Under the pieces are notes generated by a model. That model searched no databases. It saw nothing but the letters and a program-made list of their open reading frames with translations, and had not been told where the DNA came from. A stretch of 32,397 bases of DNA. Origin: Bremia lactucae (Eukaryota > Oomycota > Peronosporomycetes > Peronosporales > Peronosporaceae). The stretch is from positions 4,964,722 through 4,997,118 of the forward strand of contig NC_090617.1 of NCBI RefSeq assembly GCF_004359215.1, given 5' to 3'. Shown one piece after another: positions 10,194 through 19,119 of the stretch. The stretch's first letter is position 1, and each line of letters starts with the position of its first letter. The translations under genes and the position numbers were made by a program.

Positions 10194-10212
10194 AATGTGC
10201 TATGAAGAGTGG

Positions 10213-10228
10213 AAATTGAGGAATGAGT
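10213..10228 (-). promoter_or_regulatory. Oomycete Inr+FPR core promoter of the LPMO gene
   Basis: Minus strand reads ACTCATTCCTCAATTT. This matches 15 of 16 positions of the oomycete core promoter GCTCATTYYNCAWTTT (initiator plus flanking promoter region); only the first G is A. It sits 20 bp before the ATG at 10193, the usual short distance for oomycete leaders. Confidence 0.8.
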
Positions 10229-11043
10229 AAGGTTTTAATGCTTGCAATATCTTTTGCTGTGGCATGCAACTGGGATGATCGAATTTGCTAGTCGCGAATT
10301 ATTTACCTTGCTTTTGTATTCAGTACGATCACGAGATGGGATGTCGTCAAGTCACGCTCATCATGAGCTGTGCGATGACCGCAATACAGAAAGCAGAGCT
10401 TGTCATTTATGGAGTGAAATTTGTGAGATTCTCACCAATTTCACATAATCCGTGCTACGGCAACTTCGATGTCTTCGATTGTCAGCCGGACGAAAGTCGC
10501 TGGAAGTGAATTTGTCAAAACAAGTTTAATATGTTTAAAATTTGAGTTGCTTCGTCTGAACTCTTGCCACTTGTTTTAAGAAAAACGTTTGTGCTCTTAT
10601 CTATTGGATAGCTTGTAGAACAGCTGCAAACCTCGTCGTGTGGTCGAATCACATCTCTCTCTCGAGGTTGCGCATGATTGTTGAGGCAAGATGCAACCTT
10701 TTTGCATTAGTTGTGGCTTAATGCCTATGGATCATGAGTAGTATACTACTTTTCCCAGCTAAGCTTCTAATACGGTTATAAGCCTTGGCGATTGTCCGTA
10801 ATAGCAAATGAGCCTACTCTCTATCTAACACAAAATGAATATGAGTTTTTCCAGAAATCGTTTAGTCGTTCATTCCAGTTTTTCCATGCATAATTGATCT
10901 TGAAAGCTCATTTGGTAATTAAATTAAATAGCCCTTATGCATCCGCATTAAAGCACTGATGGAGCTCAGCACTCTACATTTAAGCAGCAGCAAAGATTCT
11001 CACATACATCGAGCACATCAGCAAACGTTGCCATACCGGCTTA
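10229..11043. other. Intergenic stretch without a recognised gene
   Basis: Upstream region of the LPMO gene, then unassigned AT-rich sequence. Overlapping plus-strand frames at 10242-10509 have no protein-like features and no initiator. The stretch from about 10950 to 11043 may be the left edge of element A, but it shows no similarity I can follow to the other copies. Confidence 0.4.
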
Positions 11044-11340
11044 CAAATTGCGGGGCAGCAGGCGGAAGTTTAGAGGTTTTAAAAACACAGTTGGCAGCAA
11101 CTCAATTTATTAAGCGCGATATCCCTTTAACGAGGATGACGGTGCGCCTAGCAACAGGCGCATCTGTAGCGTTAAAGAAAAGTGAAGCTTTATCAAATAC
11201 AAGTTAAAGGGTAAATAGTACGATGATGATTTTATCGTACTAGATTTAGATGACAAATTTTTATGTCATCCTTGAATTACCTTGGCTCAGAAAGTACGAG
11301 CCATGTAAAAATTGGCAGCAGCAAGTCGTGACCATACGTG
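11044..11340 (+). pseudogene. Retropepsin relic of element A
   Basis: Frame 10959-11207 reads TNCGAAGG where D and E have LVDCGASN, then FIKRDIPLTRMTVRLATGAS, the body of a Ty3/gypsy aspartic protease. A one-base loss near 11200 shifts frame before the LDDKF(D)VILGLPWL end, which follows at 11245-11310. The catalytic Asp is replaced by Asn, so it could not work even if in frame. Confidence 0.75.
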
Positions 11341-12099
11341 TCTCTTGATCAGGTGGTCAACTGTTGGACGTCTTTGAGCGTTCACAAGCGTGTGGATTTA
11401 CTGCGAGTGAGTGCAATGGCCTCACTTGTGGTACAGCCGTTAGTACGACTGCACAAGATCACAGTGTGATTAATACTCACACTGTGGAGTCAGCTGCCGG
11501 CTGCTGTGCGAATGGACAGACAGCGCCGAAGGTCCACCAGTCGAATAAGTCGAGTGGATTTAGACGTGAATGTACGCTTAGCGGGCGAAATTCAAGGAAA
11601 ATACCGGTTGTCTAAAATGGCCAACACGATGATCCTAGGTCGAATAGAGAGTCGACCATTGAAGACCCAACTGTGATAGCACAAGACAGTCCGAAGACGT
11701 TGAGGAATAAGTCCCCACGTACTTGAGGAGAAATCTTCGTAAATATTTAATGCTGAATTGACTAGACTTCAACATCCCGAGGGATTAATCCCTCGGCAGC
11801 CTGTAGATAATTCCTAGGAAGAAATCAAGACATTCAATGTCTTGATTAATGATAGATCAAGAGTAGGCGCCTATGCTCTTGATCTATATGCGCCTCCGAA
11901 GTTAACTTTCGGAGATAATTCAAAAACCAACCGTAGAACCCAAACGTTCTTGAGAGATCTGCAAAGTGGTAGAATCAAGCAGATCTGCGTAGCCGTCAGA
12001 GAACGAATAAGTAACCGATATTTGGTCAGCGGTATTTTTTTGCAGAGAATGAACGGGTTCTCAGCAGCTCATCGATGGACGAAAGTCTCCTCGATGTGA

Positions 12100-12915
12100 A
12101 GACTCGGATTGAAAAATATACTACTCAATTATGGGAGTCATTTAAGACAAATCATCTCTACAAGGATTTTTTTGAATTAAGGGTGTATTCCATTAAGCAG
12201 CTACGTGCGTATTGTCAGAGGATTAAGGCACTCGACATGAGATCGAGCTCAAACCGGGCTCGAAGCACTTTGTCATGAAGCAGTGGCCATGCCTCCTGAA
12301 CAAGTACTTGCGACCAATAAATTCTTATCGATCGATTAAAAGCGAGCCATGTAAAGGAATTAACCTCCACACATAGATCTTCGACCTTCTGTGCGAAAGG
12401 CCTCAGGAGAATGGCGGATAGTGCACGCATTTAAATAACTGAATGCTGCAACGGTACCGGCTCAAACGCCGATACCTAGAAATACGTAATCATAGATGGT
12501 ATGTCTAAGAGTACCATCTTTCGTCTATGGATCTGATGGATGGATTTAATCATATCCTTATGCGCGAACGGACATCCGGTACACAGCAGTGAGCACTCCC
12601 AGTGGGACGCTCTGGGAAGGCTAGTAATACCGCAGGGGTTTAATAACACCCCTGCAACAATCAACAGGTGCGTAACGAATGTGTGAGACCGGTGCGAGAA
12701 TACACACCGGGTTATTTTGACGATGCATTCGTCCATAGCCGGGCTATGGACGGAATGACGGACGTGGAAGTTCATAAAACTCACGTTTGTTAGGTTGTTA
12801 CACTTATGCGAATGCATACGTTGTATGCAAATCTCAAGAAGTGTATATTCGCGGCAAGCGAAATACCACTTCTTGGGTGCATCGTCGCTAAACACGGCAT
12901 GCGCCCAAAAGTACG
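12100..12915 (+). pseudogene. Reverse transcriptase relic of element A
   Basis: ESFKTNHLYKDFFELR starts the RT, matching NPLYKDLIEFRD in E and the NLIEF start in D. Later pieces such as MRMHTLYANLKKCIF are the end of the RT palm (cf. LMRKHKISKSVY in D). At least four frame changes occur. The YxDD box region (12712-12735) is present only as degraded DNA: D has TATTTTGATGAT, here TATTTTGACGAT. The similarity stops at about 12915, before RNase H. Confidence 0.7.
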
Positions 12916-13853
12916 CACTCTTCGTACGGTCTTCCAACCGTTCTATATAGTTGGTCTGCACCATCTGCTCCAATGGGTGACGCTTACCGCGCTCATAATC
13001 AGGACCCTCCTCCAATACATGGAGGAAGTGGTCGAGTTTGTCGATCTTCGACTCTAGATCCGACACACAGGTCGAATTTAATTTTCCCACTTTCGCCACA
13101 ATTATTAATGGAGTCCCACGGTGGTCAACGTGCCCTTGTGGAACGTACTCAAAACCACGGTGATCAGCGAACTAGTCATCTTGTTCGCTGGCCCGGCTAC
13201 CCACCTTCGCAAGACAGCTGGAAAGCCTCGTTCCCAGCTGGTTGTTGACGTTGAGGGCTCGTCCATCAGTATGACGAGACCCATCCGATAGATCAGAAGG
13301 TCCATCGGAAAATTCGCGCCCCTGGCGCTTGTATATTGATTGCATAACGTCAATCGCATCGCGCATAGAAATGCGAGCCCTCTTCCAGTGCAAAAAAAGG
13401 GATTTTAATTCCCCTTTTACTTGTTTCGTGTTGTCGACACAACGCGGACAGAGATCACCCCACGTGAGGCATGGAAGTTCTGCCTCACGAGACAACCGAT
13501 GCAATTTTAATCTTGCACCTGTTGAAGTTCGTTTTTCAAACTTAGCGGTAATAGCGTTAAGTCTTTAAAGCCAGGCTTCGCGTCGAATGTCTAAGACTTG
13601 CAATGAACGCGCTCCAGGCTTACATAAGCGCGACTTATCTCGCTTATTGTTACTACTATACGATCGATGCTTAAGAAAAGCATCGAGATATAAATCTTCT
13701 TTAGCGCAAAAGTTCTTCGCGCTGGATCAAGGTCATGTAGCTCTGTCGCAATAAATAAGGGATATTTATCGTGAGGAGTTGTCTCTTCAGCCAAGCTATT
13801 GACTAGCCGTTCGGGCAAAACTACGGCTTCTTCTTAGGAGCAAGACGAGACAT
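12915..13853 (-). pseudogene. Antisense reading frame in element A (aORF1), unknown protein, broken
   Basis: On the strand opposite to RT, a series of open stretches has clear protein character. ATG 13853 starts MSRLAPKKKP; next comes ERLVNSLAEETTPHDKYPLF (from 13808), then KFEKRTSTGARLKLHRLSRE, the cysteine cluster CLTWGDLCPRC (about 13450-13480), a helical stretch HWKRARISMRDAIDVMQSIY, and near 12950-13080 a coiled-coil-like DLESKIDKLDHFLHVLEE. About four frameshifts or stops separate the pieces. It occupies the place where RNase H and integrase would be expected, between the RT relic and the PPT. No known family is recognised. It could be a captured or transposon-borne antisense gene, or part of another element in opposite orientation. 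Confidence 0.5.
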
Positions 13854-14286
13854 TTTATTGTCTACGCTCCCCTGAGCGGTATATACTGAAGCAGGGGTAC
13901 CACAAGAACTTTTATTACGATGGCTTGTGCCATGTTCATCACCACGCACAGAAATATGTGCGAATGACGGCAGGGAGACGGTGCTGGCGATAAGGAATCA
14001 TCCTCATCGTCGGAACCAAACAAACTATAGCGAATGCTATTAGCACGTCCATCCGATTGAGCCCCCTCATTTGAAGGCCTTTTATCAGCCGCCAGAGGAT
14101 GATCAGGCGACTGTTCTGTTCTCGCCAGTCGCAATACGCATGGACTTGTTAGCCATGCGATAAAATTGAAAATGATGGTTCTGACCAATCAAATCGTTTT
14201 AATTAAGTGGTCGCTTCTTAGGGCTCACGGTTCCGGGGACCCATAGTGACCACTCTAATAAATGACATTCAGAGCGATTGTCTTAT

Positions 14287-14299
14287 AAGGGAGGGGTGA
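14287..14299 (+). promoter_or_regulatory. Polypurine tract of element A
   Basis: AAGGGAGGGGTGA lies directly before the LTR start TGTAGCGGGG at 14300. The same tract (AAGGCAGGGGTGA) precedes the LTR at 31572, so this is the plus-strand priming site that fixes element orientation. Confidence 0.75.
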
Positions 14300-14786
14300 T
14301 GTAGCGGGGTGTAATGTCACATTAAATTAACACTTAAAGGTTGTTTATTAACATAATATTAAAACAATTAATAATATTTGGAGAATATTACTTTACATAA
14401 TAATATTCGGAAGCTTATCCATTGATAGATATAGGCCATTATATCTACGTGCTCCGCGGTAAGCTTATCATTGGTAGATATAGGCCATTATATATACTTG
14501 CTCCGCGGTCCAGTCAGCACTGGACGCACGCAAAGAGATAGATAGATAAGACTTTACTACATGTTTTGTATTAGTTTATAATTAAATTAGTATTAAACAG
14601 ATAGAAACAGAAGAGCTTAATTATATTAAATACAGTTTACTTTTAACTCTCTTTACAGCAAGTGTTTAAAAAGAGTCTTTCTTTGCACGTACTAGTGGAC
14701 GTGAAGTGACGTGAGGCTCCACTCGCACTGAAGCAGCGAGAAGTGGACTTGTACTGAATCAGAACAAGTCGGCAGTGCCCCGTTTA
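14300..14786 (+). repeat. 3' LTR of element A
   Basis: Starts TGTAGCGGGGTG and ends near CAGTGCCCCGTTTA; LTRs of this family run TG(T/A)A..GGGG to CCCCGTTACA. It contains a 53-bp internal duplication: the block AAGCTTATC..TTG(A/G)TAGATATAGGCCATTAT..CTCCGCGGT occurs twice (about 14412-14460 and 14461-14510). The next base block belongs to the 3' end of element B. Confidence 0.8.
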
Positions 14787-15312
14787 ATGAGGGGCCTTCG
14801 CATACTTTACGTACACTACGTGAAGAGGAAGGTTTTTATATCGGAGCTACCTCGCTCCTAAAGTTATAGGAAGACTTTAGACTCAAAGAGTCTCGTAGTT
14901 CTATAGAACTAATGGATTAACAAATCAAGGAGTCGTACAAGCTATTAAAGCTTATGGAATCCTAGTTCAAGGGACTCAGGAGCTCGTAGAACAAGAAGCA
15001 ACTAGTGCCCACGAGGATATACCTTAGAAAGGCTTCTATCTCTTACAGACCAATGCGCAAGCCTTGGAAAGGCACTTAACGCCTTAAGATAAAAAGGGGA
15101 ACTGCACTTTATTGTGTAATTAAATCTAAAACCCTTACCCTAGCGAATTGAGAAAAAGATTTTGGCCGCCAAATATATATCTGGCGGCGACCACATTTGT
15201 TACCCATAATAAATGGGATTTAAGTAACCAACTATTTTAAAATAAAAGGGTATTTACCTATAAAGTAAATGTACCACAACAACGGTTCTCCAACCGATGT
15301 TGCCCCATTACA
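14787..15312 (-). repeat. 3' LTR2 of element B
   Basis: On the minus strand it starts TGTAATGGGGCAACATCGG directly after the polypurine tract. The DNA from about 14850 to 15312 aligns along its length with 25690-26426, the LTR2 of element C, apart from the copia insert there. The end at 14787 is set by contact with the A LTR and is approximate; the terminal GGCCCCTCATTA mirrors the TGTAATGGGGC start. Confidence 0.65.
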
Positions 15313-15326
15313 CCCTCCCCCATCAG
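15313..15326 (-). promoter_or_regulatory. Polypurine tract of element B
   Basis: Minus strand CTGATGGGGGAGGG directly abuts the LTR2 start TGTAATGGGG. The same 14 bases occur at 26440-26427 before the LTR2 of element C, which fixes LTR2 as the 3' LTR of a minus-strand element in both cases. Confidence 0.75.
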
Positions 15327-15424
15327 ACTGTTGACACCGAGTGACAACATTCGCTTCATTTCCTCATTGAGGTTGGAGCCTAAACAGCTAACCGTTCGGT
15401 TGTGTTTTTCTTTTTTTTTGTCTC

Positions 15425-16730
15425 ATGACAATCAAGCGTGAGTCACAGACTCTTAGCACCTTCCTCGACGATGAGGGAATGGTGGACTTTGAAAGTCACT
15501 CTCCATCAGAGGAAGAGGAGAAAAAGCGTCGTTCTCTCACGCCTTCTCTTCGGTATGAACGTCGGCGGGCCCCGAATCCGTTCCCAGAAACGTGGTGCCG
15601 CTGATGTCTTAACTGCATTAGCAGGACACGGAACCCTAAGTCCAACATTATTACGAATCCGCTCGATGAAGAGCAAGAGCAGATGATCCTCATAGAGGAA
15701 AGAGCTCGTCGTCGAGCTGCTGAAACAGCGAAAGCTAAGCTCATAGTGAATATAAATTCACTCCGCTTAGTGCGGACAGCGTCTCACAGAGATAGCGGGT
15801 CATAGCTTGGCCATCTGGATCTCTGGTGATCCGGCGAGGACGCCGGAGGAGATCGCTGCCCGCGACGATCTTCATGAGCAATACCTTACGCCAAAGGTAA
15901 TGACGCGAAGCCAGTATCTGACGCGTTTACGTGATCAAGCCCGTGGGGCTTCGGTGACTTCCATGAGAGAAATTCCGATCGTTTTGTTTCCAAACGAAAC
16001 AAGGAGTGAAAACGAAGTCTCATTTGAGAACTGGGTCCACCGGGCCCGCCGACTTCGTAAAATTTGAAATATCAGAGAGCCTGCGGATAGAGGTGATGTT
16101 CGTTTGAAACGGAAGCTTCGCTTCGATTTCGCTAAGCTTAAGGCCGAAGGCCAGTTCGGCATTTATGCCACAAAACGAAGAAAGGCCTAGCCGATATTTC
16201 AGTGCTTCGGTTGACCGTACAACCATTGATCGAAGCCGCACTGAGGCTTTAGATCCACCTAATCCCACGTTTAGTGGTGGGAAGCGTCGTTTGACGCGAG
16301 TTGACCCTGAGCTTGGCGCTCAAAAACGTCAACGGCGTACGGGCAATCTTGCCGAAGAGGTACCTCGAACTCCCAAAAGGTTTTGAGAAGAGGGGTACCC
16401 TAGCCACTTCACCAGATACTTGTATTGACCCTTGCGACGACGTCGCTTCAAGAGTTTTTCCACGTGAAACTGAAGGTTCCCTCGCGCATCAAGCAGCGCG
16501 GGAGGCAGTCGAGATCTCGACGGAAGCAGGAAGCATTTGATGCTGTACAGCACAACTTCTTCGTGAGAGCCTTGCTCGGGTTGAGAGATCTTATGAGGCG
16601 GTTTAGAACCGTCTTTCGATGCTGGACCGTCAATAACCTCTTTTAGAGAGTCAGCTGGACATACTGGTAAGAATGCAGCAATCTGCGGCACGACCTCCTG
16701 TCTCAGTGCAAGCGACTTTAAGTTCATGTG
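15425..16730 (+). pseudogene. Antisense reading frame aORF2 in element B, coiled-coil C-terminus, broken
   Basis: Runs opposite to pol. ATG 15425, 99 bp inside the PPT, starts MTIKRESQTLSTFLDDEGMV, followed by an acidic/basic stretch (PSEEEEKKRR). One extra base near 15590 ends the first frame. The best-preserved part (15807-16067) holds AIWISGDPARTPEEIAARDD and SFENWVHRARRL; then RGDVRLKRKLRFDFAKLKAE, and from 16165 YFSASVDRTTIDRSRTEAL and GGKRRLTRVDPELGAQ. It ends in a heptad-like LLRESLARVERSYEAV stretch (about 16555-16610) that overlaps pol. The same frame is present in element C (26538-27783), broken at different places. Ty3/gypsy gag proteins also carry coiled coils, so a gag-like origin is possible; no zinc knuckle or known domain was found. 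Confidence 0.55.
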
Positions 16731-18050
16731 GAAGGGTCCCGATATGGCTTAAGCAAGCCAATGTAGAACACTGGGTGTGTACGCATCTTGCTAGGAAGGT
16801 TTAGCGTATTAGCTAGACCCTTCTTGGCCACGACCGTAAATGGGCCAATAAAGCGCAGGCGCAATTAAGTCTTGAAGACCGCAGCAACCAAGTTAGTAGG
16901 TAGATTTTAAACGTTTAACAGGAATCGGTCTCCGACCATAATTCAGCTTCGTCGTTGCCGAATAAGATAGAGATCAGAATTCATTTACATGTTTCGTATT
17001 AGGTTATAGTTAAGTTAGCATTTACAAAGATAGATTAAGAGACACTTAACTATATTTAATACAGTTTTCATTTTACCCTCTTAAGTCTACTTGTCTTAAG
17101 AGAAGTCTTCCTCTGCACGTACATTGTACGTCGTTGCCGACTGCTTGGTCTTGTTGTTTGTCTTGTCTATCAGCCATCATGTCCCTTACATGCGTTAAGA
17201 CACTAAATCGCGTCGCGAGGAACTCCCTCACTTGTTTCCGAGCGGTAAATAGGGCTGATATCAGTATGCCTAACGGCTTATTCTCCCCCACCAATCTCTA
17301 GCCACGCAGTGGAATCTTTAATCGAGCGCGTGGGTGGGTGAGACCTTTAACATAGAACGGACTATAGCCTGTAGAGGCATGGACAGCGTTATTTAACGCA
17401 AATTCTACCTGTGGGAGCATTGAGCTCCAGTGCTTTGGTGTCTAAGCACACACACAGCGTAAAACGTATTTAATGACGTGATTGACACGTTCAGTTTGAC
17501 CATCGGTCTGCGGACGGTCCGCGGTGGACATGTTTAATCTGGTGCCAAGCACCCGGAAAATTGATCTCCAGAAGTAACCGTGAAGCGGGGGTCCCGATCA
17601 AAGTCTATTGCCACTGGCAAACCGTGTTGTCGAAACAATCGATCGATGAACAGCCTTGCTGTACCTTCACCATTATTCTCTTCAAAGCCGCTAAGTGACC
17701 CAATCGGTCAACAAAGACCACTATGGCGGAGTTACTAGCCGAATATTTCGGTAGACCGAAAACAAAATTCATACTAAAGGACTCCCAACACCCTTTGAGT
17801 ACGGGCAGACTTCCCAGTGGCTCAGCAGCATGCGCCGAGCGTTTAACCCGTTGGCAAGTTTCGCATGTGCGAAATTATTTGCTGACCCATTTATAAAGTT
17901 TGAGCCACCAATAAATCTGGCTTACAGAGCCGTAGGTCTTTTCTCCCCCGAGATGACCACCATGGACAATATCGTGTGCCTCATAGAGGATTCGGTACTT
18001 TAAATCCTTATCATGAAGAACAACGACGCGCGAAGGAACCGCACCGTCAG
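16271..18050 (-). pseudogene. Integrase with C-terminal chromodomain, element B
   Basis: The N-terminal HHCC finger (CETCQRVKRSAH) is visible with upstream His positions near 18010-17950; the catalytic core has NSAIVVFVDRLGH (first catalytic Asp), then DRDPRF and DGQTERVNH-type pieces (17600-17480). HASTGYSPFYV and the GPF module FIGPFTVVAKKG with MRTHPVFYIGLLKPYRDPS follow. After a Pro/Ser-rich linker comes a chromodomain, FHVEKLLKRRRRKGQYKYLV plus KWLGYPSS (16475-16380), then WEFEVPLRQDCPYAV in another frame and a stop at 16273-16271. Chromodomains in this position target integration to modified chromatin in chromoviruses. There are several stops and frameshifts and a 167-bp insertion at 16962-17128. 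Confidence 0.85.
16962..17128 (+). repeat. Internal LTR fragment inserted in the integrase of B
   Basis: ATTCATTTACATG through AAAGATAGATTAAGAGACAC matches the R-U5 part of the LTR at 1-537 in reverse orientation, then continues to CCTCTGCACGTACATTGTA as in the LTRs at 14300 and 31572. Neither LTR terminus is present. It is flanked by a 12-bp direct repeat CGTCGTTGCCGA (16950-16961 and 17129-17140); with one repeat copy and the insert removed, the integrase reading is continuous. Confidence 0.7.
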
Positions 18051-18215
18051 TGCAATAAAGTAATTGGGTCGTATCGGTAGAAAATCGAGGTTACCTTACT
18101 CGCAAACGTGCCGATGAAATAAGGTTCGATTAAGTGCTGTTTATAGCTCGTAGCAGAGTTACACACTGTTCATCCTAGGCGTAAGCGGAACAAAATGATT
18201 CAGTAATAGGCAACA

Positions 18216-18620
18216 TCATAGTCGTTCAATGAGAGAGTTCATAATCCGGCCTGCGTGGTAACGCATGGCCAAAGCATTCTGCTTGCCAGGCTTATACTTC
18301 ACCTCGAAGTTGTACTCGGCGAAAAGGTATAGCCATCGGGCCTTTTTCAATGAGAGATGGGGCGACTGAGTCACCGTGCGTAATGACGCGTGATCTGTAT
18401 ATATCACAAACGGCTTAGAGCCGAGCAGATGAACTCTGCATTTGACGAGAGCATACGTCACCGCAAAAAAAATATTTTTCATGAACTGAAAAGTTCGTTT
18501 CCGCAGCTTTGAGCTGTCTAGGCTCGAACGCAATATCACGTCCACGCACATCAACATCTGTATGTAACAGAGCACTGCCAATGGCAAATCCGTAGCGTCA
18601 CATACGACACCGAAAGGCCA
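18216..18620 (-). pseudogene. RNase H domain of element B
   Basis: Frame 18587-18216 contains YALVKCRVHLLGSKPFVIYT, DHASLRT and ARWLYLFAEYNFEVKYKPGK, the Ty3/gypsy RNase H (the TDH motif carries a catalytic Asp; NALA follows where NxVADALSR is usual). The upstream start, PFGVVCDATDLPLA, is in another frame near 18620. The domain is cut there by the junction with element D. Confidence 0.85.
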
Positions 18621-18630
18621 ATTTTAGTCC

Positions 18631-18906
18631 CTAGTCGATTGTGGGGCGTCGAATAATTTTAATTGACGCCGATTGCTAGAAGATCGCGAACTCAAATTTA
18701 TTAAGCGCGATATCCCTTTTACGAGGTTGACAGTGCGCCTAGCAACAGGCGCATCTGTAGCGGTAAAGAAAAGTGAAGCTTTATCAAAATACACGTTAAA
18801 GGGCAAACAGTACGATGATGATTTTATCGTACTAAATTTAGATGACAAGTTTGATGTCATCCTTGGATTACCTTGGCTCAGAAAGTACGAGCCATGTCAA
18901 AATTGA
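18631..18906 (+). pseudogene. Retropepsin of element D
   Basis: Starts LVDCGASNNF at 18631, the active-site loop with Cys where D-T/S-G is usual. A TGA follows, then ELKFIKRDIPFTRLTVRLAT and LDDKFDVILGLPWLRKYEP, the flap and second psi-loop of a Ty3/gypsy aspartic protease. It begins exactly at the junction with element B, so the N-terminal strand is missing. Confidence 0.75.
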
Positions 18907-19119
18907 CAGCAGCAAGTCGTGACGACATGGAAATAAGTTTTAAAGAGGAAACAGAGAGAATAAATGTCTTAGTAAACAATGAATCAAGTGTAGGTGCTTA
19001 TACACTTGATCTAATAGCGCCTCAGAAGTTAATTTCGGAGGTAACTCGATTGCCAACACTAGAGCCGAAACAGTTCTTGCGTGACCTGCGTAGTGGCAAA
19101 TCAAGCAGATCGGGGTACT

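Larger units (their letters stand above)
11044..14786 (+). mobile_element. Element A: decayed Ty3/gypsy element, 5' truncated, with 3' LTR
   Basis: Plus-oriented. The order is protease relic, linker, RT relic, a stretch with minus-strand coding character (12915-13860), the 3' non-coding end, PPT (14287-14299) and 3' LTR. There is no gag, no RNase H or integrase and no 5' LTR. The protease end (11102-11340) is closely similar in DNA to 18690-18925 of element D, and the linker and RT align with elements E and D. Many stops and frameshifts show that it is long dead. Confidence 0.8.
14787..18628 (-). mobile_element. Element B: decayed chromodomain Ty3/gypsy element, 5' truncated
   Basis: Minus-oriented. 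From its upstream side: RNase H (18620-18216), integrase with HHCC finger (18050 down), GPY/F-like module (about 16940-16730), chromodomain (16475-16380), pol stop (16271), an opposite-strand frame (15425-16730), PPT (15326-15313) and the 3' LTR2 (15312-14787). Everything upstream of RNase H is missing; at about 18628 the sequence switches head-to-head into the protease of element D. A fragment of a different LTR interrupts the integrase at 16962-17128. Confidence 0.8.

Noticed and set aside
12476..12900. The C-terminal half of a 207-codon minus-strand frame (12476-13099)
   Set aside because: Below about 12900 this frame is antisense to the RT relic of A and has no protein character; only its first ~65 codons fit the antisense frame aORF1.
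13862..14188. Minus-strand frame of 108 codons upstream of aORF1, with an acidic GSDDEDDS stretch
   Set aside because: It opens with a TTG, not ATG, and the homologous part in element G (31136-31500) is not open throughout on either strand. I could not decide which strand, if any, codes here.
11044..14300. Dense hairpins considered as terminators or a CRISPR-like array
   Set aside because: They have no common repeat sequence or spacing, lie in retroelement coding DNA, and the organism is a eukaryote.
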